Source of the DNA: CAZBZG01 sp964496245
GTDB taxonomy: Bacteria; Planctomycetota; SZUA-567
DNA length: 8,526 nucleotides
Assembly: GCA_964496245.1 (NCBI GenBank)
Contig: CAZBZG010000208.1
Span: forward strand, 1-8,526
Reading direction: 5' to 3'
The notes under the pieces: generated by a model
Databases searched by the model: none
What the model saw: the letters and a program-made list of their open reading frames with translations, nothing else
What the model was told of the DNA's origin: nothing
Made by a program: the position numbers and the translations under genes
Shown: piece after piece, positions 5,601-8,526 of the stretch
Position numbering within the stretch: the first letter of the stretch is position 1
Layout of the letters: each line of letters opens with the position of its first letter

Positions 5601-6934
5601 TGGCGGCCCTCACCCGGGAGTGCGAGACCCGGGAGGAGAAGATCGCCGCCATCTACCACTTCGTCACGAGCAAGATCCGGTATGTCAGCATTTCCTACGG
5701 CCGCTTCGGCTACAAGCCCCACAAGGCCGAACGGACGTATCGAGCCGGCTACGGCGACTGCAAGGATACGGCCGTGCTCTTCTGCGCCATGCTCCAGACA
5801 GTGGGGATCGAGGCGCGGTTCGCGTTGGTCCGCACGTGGGGTCGGGGCAAGGAGCGGACGGGTGTGCCGGGGCGGGGGCTTTTCGATCACGCGATCGCCT
5901 ACGTGCCCCCGTCCGGCCCCGGGGGCAAGCACTACTGGTTGGATGGCACCACCGACTACTTCCCGTTCGGGGAGCTTCCCTCCATGGACCGGGATACCAT
6001 CGCCCTCGTGGTGGGTCCGGACGGCGGCGAGCGGATCGAGATCGATTCCGACCGGGCGGAGTACAATACGACCGTACAGCGCGTGCAGCTGCGGCTCGAC
6101 CCGGCCGGCGGCGGGACCGTCGCGCTTCGCGAGTCGGTGACGGGCGCCTTTGCCACGGGATGGTTCATGCCGGGGTTCCGGCGTCTCCTGGAAGCGCCGG
6201 CGCGCCTCAAGACCGTGCTCGAACGCCTGGTCGCGCAGCGCCAGCCCGGTGCGACGCTGGAGGACCTCGCCTACGGCGGGAAGGCGATCCAGGATCCCGC
6301 ATGCTGGATCGCCTTTGGCTTGACGTCGGACACGCTGCTCCAGAAGGAGGGCCAGGTGTTCAAGTGTCCCTGCGTCTTCTTCCGTCCCCTGGCCGTTCCC
6401 CTCAAGCTGAGCGAGGTCTTTGCGACCCAGCGGGAGCGTACGCATGACCTGATGCTGGGCATCCCCTGGACGCGCACCGTTGCGATGGAACTCGTGCTGC
6501 CGGAGGGCGCCGTGCTTCGCAGTCTGCCCGAGGACCTCACGCTCGAGCATCCGTTCGGCGTGTTCCGGCGGTCCAGTGCCAAGACCGAACAGGGCGCTCG
6601 TCTGGAGATCACGCTGGCCCTCACGGTGCGCCGGCTCGCGGTCGACGACTACCCCGCGTTCAAGGCCTTCTGCAATCTCGTGGACAGCGCCGAAGGCGAG
6701 CGTGTAATCTATCAGCTGCACGAGGCGCCCGCGGCTGAAGATCCGGCTGGCGAAACGGACGGCGCGGGTCAGGCGGACCCCGCACGAGAAGCGGAGACGC
6801 ACGCCGAAGAGGAAGACAACGACGAAGAGAAAGACAACGACGAAGAGGCGGCGGAGCACGAGGCGGAACAGCAGGACGAGGAGAAGGCAGCGCGCGATGC
6901 TCCCGGAGGGGAGGGGACCGGTCCCGCTCCGTGA
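2615..6934 (+). CDS. Large exported TPR / DUF3857 / transglutaminase-like protein
   Basis: This is a 1439-residue exported multidomain protein of unknown substrate. A signal peptide (MNRRVVVLALAAVAHLLS, likely cleaved near 20-25) is followed by TPR-like helices (about 40-175) and a beta-sandwich resembling galactose-binding-like folds (about 177-328, with VWVNGEPVF and GWNQIVLKA). An acidic low-complexity linker spans about 372-429. A second TPR block (about 450-735) leads to a DUF3857 domain (about 760-950) and a papain-like transglutaminase core (about 985-1130). The triad is intact: Cys1049 in YGDCKD, His1092 in FDHAI, Asp1110 in WLDGT. A C-terminal DUF3858-like beta region runs to about 1370 and an Asp/Glu-rich tail ends the protein. 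The family is expected to be periplasmic or surface-exposed; peptidase, ligase or peptidoglycan-related roles are possible but unproven. I chose ATG 2615 because AAGGA (2603-2607) lies seven bases upstream and the signal peptide begins there. The open frame extends back to 2306, but that part reads through the asd control region and looks non-coding. Confidence 0.9.
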   Translation: MNRRVVVLALAAVAHLLSPEGHAASIFPATEAEEEGAPLETLDAGWRLFVQKGDLEGAGARFGEAAKQAPDHPLVLFAQAAVATEEGRYREAFEACVQALQGPAWGPWTEVLLVDSVELLRYVEEPAPLVAALSERLAREDLSWMQAALLRRALAGVYVRLGRTSDARALLEQDAWVREWLVIGPFSNRDRAGFGQAWGPEEGLPKLDPGETYPGRGRPVGWFRARSRWDGRLDLSAVLHPGTETLAYAATLVKAPADTDATLVLGAAGAVAVWVNGEPVFQDATYRAGLHPCQTLLAVTLREGWNQIVLKAAAERDGASRLCMRVLPATPEALVRSGSAAVLAEPLPLSVDEADLAAYEPPAAAPGHIKAGEAAEGEAETEADGEGDAEGDQEEDQEGEESADGEADGEQGGQPEAAAAGQDGRKADQPPAPPRSWGALGFFDQELANRPYNALALVSKAYLQIHYGLDDPRWMRTRPLLAKAARAWPRFPLAQELASVVQPGENEARQFLERAAASSERAVAARELLLEHLQRGGFLRQAEEGARALLEQHPSAAAWRVLGKVEASRGWRPEAHAAFQKALARAPRWSALYMDLADTAPGETETLASLRRGEEQAPSAALRKRLADRLLRRHAFEQAAAALRAALDVDPFDAEAWAALADTERACGKLDAAMEAVDASLEWLPQSPVLLEKLGRLSLQAGQQSRGVGLLRQALRVKADNPALAEYLKQFEPERTRFYAAHDIAFETLSGKEKGPEDHPRHNKVVLLDQGFVRVNPNGTKSMMIHWVAKVLRRGAVREEARHSIPYDPERQRVEVVRARVVQPDGSVIENPRIHDRTYGQGRGPQAVYTGSYRIKTVEFPQVKEGSIVDFQYTVEDTRENLYGDEFEDAFFIGSTDPTIRFEYAADVPKEMELRTGQAGTDLEPVESAPAEDRRLLVWKARDLPGLEIEPRMPPRSELIPALRLSTFPDWDAVARSVWNLSKEQFVLPEDIRKEVAALTRECETREEKIAAIYHFVTSKIRYVSISYGRFGYKPHKAERTYRAGYGDCKDTAVLFCAMLQTVGIEARFALVRTWGRGKERTGVPGRGLFDHAIAYVPPSGPGGKHYWLDGTTDYFPFGELPSMDRDTIALVVGPDGGERIEIDSDRAEYNTTVQRVQLRLDPAGGGTVALRESVTGAFATGWFMPGFRRLLEAPARLKTVLERLVAQRQPGATLEDLAYGGKAIQDPACWIAFGLTSDTLLQKEGQVFKCPCVFFRPLAVPLKLSEVFATQRERTHDLMLGIPWTRTVAMELVLPEGAVLRSLPEDLTLEHPFGVFRRSSAKTEQGARLEITLALTVRRLAVDDYPAFKAFCNLVDSAEGERVIYQLHEAPAAEDPAGETDGAGQADPAREAETHAEEEDNDEEKDNDEEAAEHEAEQQDEEKAARDAPGGEGTGPAP
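6815..6847 (+). repeat. Two-copy tandem repeat in the acidic tail
   Basis: The 15-base unit GACAACGACGAAGAG occurs at 6815-6829 and 6833-6847, a period of 18 bases, and encodes repeated DNDEE in the Asp/Glu-rich C-terminus of the exported protein. The identical codons suggest recent local duplication or slippage. Confidence 0.8.
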
Positions 6935-6971
6935 CAGGGCGCGCTGCGGGGCGTGCGGTGCGGGAGGCCCA

Positions 6972-7032
6972 AGCGATTCGGAGGCAGCGGGTTGTCGGAT
7001 GCGCCCGCCCGGCGCGCCTGTGCGGAATCGCT
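6972..7032. repeat. 8-bp inverted repeat in the spacer before the DUF1844 gene
   Basis: AGCGATTC (6972-6979) and GAATCGCT (7025-7032) are perfect reverse complements 45 bases apart. Inside, GCGCC (7001-7005) pairs with GGCGC (7011-7015) around a 5-base loop. No T-tract follows, so this is not a standard terminator. The 149-base spacer 6935-7083 otherwise holds the next ribosome site and no convincing promoter, so read-through from the large gene into DUF1844 is plausible. Confidence 0.45.
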
Positions 7033-7083
7033 CCGCGGACCGGGCGAGGAAATCGCATCCCACGCGCGAGAGGAGACCTCATC

Positions 7084-7521
7084 ATGACGGACCAAGAACA
7101 GGAACGACCGACGCAGGAACCGGCGCGCGAAACGGACGCGGCGCCCGAGCGAGAGAGAGACGCGGGCGACGGTTCAGAGGAAGCATCCGAAGCGGCGCGT
7201 GCTGATGCGCAGACGTCGACCGGTACGGCGGTGCAGGAAGCGACGTTGATCCAGTTCCTGTCCGGGATGGCGGCGCAGGCCCTCATGCACTTGGGGCTCA
7301 TGGCCAACCCGATTACGGAGAAGATCGAAGTGGATCTTCCCAACGCCGAGTACTCGATCGATCTGCTCCGCATTCTGCAAGAGAAGACGAAGGGGAACCT
7401 GACCGAAGAGGAGGATCGGTACCTCAAGAACGCACTGTACGAATTGCGCATGCGGTACGTGCAAGTGAGCAACCGGAGCGACGCGACGGATGAAGAGAGC
7501 AAAACCGACGATGCGTCGTGA
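7084..7521 (+). CDS. DUF1844 family protein
   Basis: This is a small cytoplasmic protein of 145 residues whose core (about 54-129) carries the features of DUF1844: LIQFLSGMAAQALMHLG, then NPIT, a IDLLRILQEKTKGNLT stretch and a YELRMRYV helix. No biochemical function is established for the family. The N-terminal 48 residues and the last 15 are hydrophilic, low-complexity and rich in Glu, Asp and Ala, so they are probably disordered. There is no signal peptide or membrane segment. The ATG at 7084 has GAGAGGAG (7068-7075) eight bases upstream. The frame is open back to 6931, but that part is arginine-rich, lacks a ribosome site and looks non-coding. It follows the large exported-protein gene by 149 bases on the same strand and precedes ppdK, from which it is separated by an AT-rich promoter island. 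Confidence 0.93.
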   Translation: MTDQEQERPTQEPARETDAAPERERDAGDGSEEASEAARADAQTSTGTAVQEATLIQFLSGMAAQALMHLGLMANPITEKIEVDLPNAEYSIDLLRILQEKTKGNLTEEEDRYLKNALYELRMRYVQVSNRSDATDEESKTDDAS

Positions 7522-7553
7522 AGACGGATGTTCGCATGCGCCCCTTTTTTTTT
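7511..7553 (+). terminator. Possible weak terminator after the DUF1844 gene
   Basis: A run of nine T (7545-7553) follows the stop codon by 23 bases and is preceded by a weak 5-bp stem, ATGCG (7511-7515) with CGCAT (7533-7537), around a 17-base loop. The stem overlaps the end of the gene and is separated from the T run by seven bases, so it is poor as an intrinsic terminator. The T run may instead be an upstream promoter element for ppdK. Confidence 0.3.
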
Positions 7554-7571
7554 CATGGTAGAGATTTTTGT

Positions 7572-7601
7572 TTGACTTCATTACGATGAAACGAATATAC
7601 T
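7572..7601 (+). promoter_or_regulatory. Sigma70-type promoter of ppdK
   Basis: TTGACT (7572-7577) and TATACT (7596-7601), each five of six to consensus, are separated by 18 bases. Initiation is expected near 7608, giving a leader of about 60 bases. The promoter lies in an AT-rich island (about 7545-7610) within GC-rich DNA. T-tracts at 7545-7553 and 7565-7569 immediately upstream could act as an UP-like element. It is the best-looking promoter in the window. Confidence 0.75.
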
Positions 7602-7667
7602 CTTTGAAAATGCGGAGAATGCGAGGGCGCAAGTTTTTCGATGGGTGCTCTGGAAGAGAGGATTTGC

Positions 7668-8526
7668 ATGGCAACAAGATACGTCTACTTTTTCGGCGGC
7701 GGCAAAGCAGACGGCAAGACTGAGATGAAGGAGTTGCTCGGCGGCAAAGGCGCCAATCTCGCCGAGATGACCAACGCAGGCCTTCCTGTTCCTCCGGGCT
7801 TCACCATTTCGACAAAAGCGTGCCAGGATTTCTACGAGGCCGGCAAGAAGTGGCCCAGGGGGCTCGCGGCCGAGGTCAAAAAGAACCTCGCGCAGCTCGA
7901 GAAGGTCAGCGGAAAGAAACTGGGGGATCGCGAGAATCCCCTTCTTGTTTCGGTCCGCTCGGGCGCGGCGATTTCCATGCCGGGCATGATGGACACGGTG
8001 CTGAATCTCGGTCTCAATCAGGACAGCCTGCGCGCGCTCATCGAGGCGACCGGGAATGAACGGATGGGGTGGGACGCCTATCGGCGCTTCATCAACATGT
8101 TCGGCGACGTGGTCATGGGTGTGCCCCACGAGGCGTACGAGAAGGAACTCGATGCGGTCAAGGAGAAGTATGGGGCCGAACAGGACACCGACCTCGATGC
8201 GCACCAGCTCCAGGAAGTGGTCGATCGCTACCTAGCGGTCTACCGCAAGCACACGCGCGAGCCCTTCCCCACCGATCCCCAGGAGCAGCTGGAGAAGTCC
8301 ATCGACGCTGTCTTCGGTTCCTGGCACAACCCTCGCGCCGTCACCTACCGACGCCTCAACGAGATCCGGGGGCTTCTCGGCACGGCCGTCAACGTCCAGA
8401 CCATGGTCTTCGGCAACATGGGAGACGACTCGGGCACCGGTGTGGCCTTCACGCGTGACCCGTCCACGGGCGAGAACAAGTTCTACGGCGAGTACCTCCT
8501 GAATGCCCAGGGCGAAGACGTGGTGG
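7668..8526 (+). CDS. ppdK: Pyruvate, phosphate dikinase, N-terminal part (3' end outside window)
   Basis: This cytoplasmic enzyme (EC 2.7.9.1) interconverts pyruvate, ATP and phosphate with phosphoenolpyruvate, AMP and pyrophosphate. It replaces or complements pyruvate kinase in glycolysis or feeds gluconeogenesis. The first 286 residues are present, about a third of the usual 870-910. They lie in the N-terminal ATP-binding domain: GGKGANLAEM (25-34), the Gly-rich SVRSGAAISMPGMMDT block (95-110) with Arg97, and NVQTMVFGNMGDDSGTGVAFTRDP (242-265). The swivelling phospho-His domain and the PEP/pyruvate barrel lie beyond the window. ATG 7668 is chosen because AGAGGA (7657-7662) lies five bases upstream and the MATRYVYFFGGGKADG start is typical of the family. 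An in-frame ATG at 7641 would add nine residues but lacks a ribosome site. The frame is intact to the window end. Confidence 0.96.
   Translation, partial: MATRYVYFFGGGKADGKTEMKELLGGKGANLAEMTNAGLPVPPGFTISTKACQDFYEAGKKWPRGLAAEVKKNLAQLEKVSGKKLGDRENPLLVSVRSGAAISMPGMMDTVLNLGLNQDSLRALIEATGNERMGWDAYRRFINMFGDVVMGVPHEAYEKELDAVKEKYGAEQDTDLDAHQLQEVVDRYLAVYRKHTREPFPTDPQEQLEKSIDAVFGSWHNPRAVTYRRLNEIRGLLGTAVNVQTMVFGNMGDDSGTGVAFTRDPSTGENKFYGEYLLNAQGEDVV

Noticed and set aside
6914..6925. 12-base palindrome GGGACCGGTCCC before the stop of the exported-protein gene
   Set aside because: It is coding sequence in GC-rich DNA with no T-tract or partner element. A single perfect palindrome of this length is not enough for a call.
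4541..7063. 840-codon open frame on the minus strand opposite the exported-protein gene
   Set aside because: It is the reverse of a well-supported coding region in GC-rich DNA, is Arg/His/Pro-rich without recognisable motifs, and has no sensible ribosome site.
6660..7556. 298-codon minus-strand frame opposite the DUF1844 gene
   Set aside because: It is Ser/Arg/Pro-rich shadow coding antisense to DUF1844 and has no recognisable domain.

Overview
The window is GC-rich bacterial chromosomal DNA carrying five protein genes, no rRNA or tRNA gene that I can see, and no insertion sequence or CRISPR array. The gene content suggests a free-living or environmental member of a lineage such as Planctomycetota and PVC relatives, Hydrogenedentota or Sumerlaeota. 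The reasons are a DUF1844 protein, a very large secreted TPR/DUF3857/transglutaminase protein with a beta-sandwich insert, and a PPDK whose N-terminus resembles those of such lineages. I cannot name the phylum with confidence from this window alone.

Layout. Positions 3-1313 (+) encode a membrane-anchored SGNH/GDSL-type hydrolase or acyltransferase, possibly cut by the window start. It converges with asd (1305-2306, minus), aspartate-semialdehyde dehydrogenase, and the two stop ends overlap by 9 bases. A divergent 308-base intergenic region (2307-2614) follows. It is unusually full of dyad symmetry: a bulged 11-bp hairpin, a 9-bp inverted repeat enclosing a second helix, a 44-base element that folds as a three-way junction, and a terminator-like hairpin with a T-rich tail. 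It ends in the promoter and start of a 1439-residue exported protein (2615-6934, +). After a 149-base spacer comes a small DUF1844 protein (7084-7521, +). Then an AT-rich island with a clear sigma70-type promoter leads into ppdK (7668 to the window end, +), of which only the first 286 codons are present.

How the genes relate. asd (lysine, diaminopimelate, threonine and methionine branch) and ppdK (pyruvate/PEP interconversion) are housekeeping metabolic genes with their own control regions. The large exported protein and DUF1844 lie on the same strand and could be co-transcribed. The SGNH gene probably belongs to a unit that begins outside the window. I see no recognised defence or mobile system. 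The most unexplained signal is the structured asd/2615 intergenic region: a plus-strand terminator-like hairpin there has no plus-strand protein gene close upstream, so a non-coding RNA or an attenuated leader is a reasonable hypothesis, still unproven.
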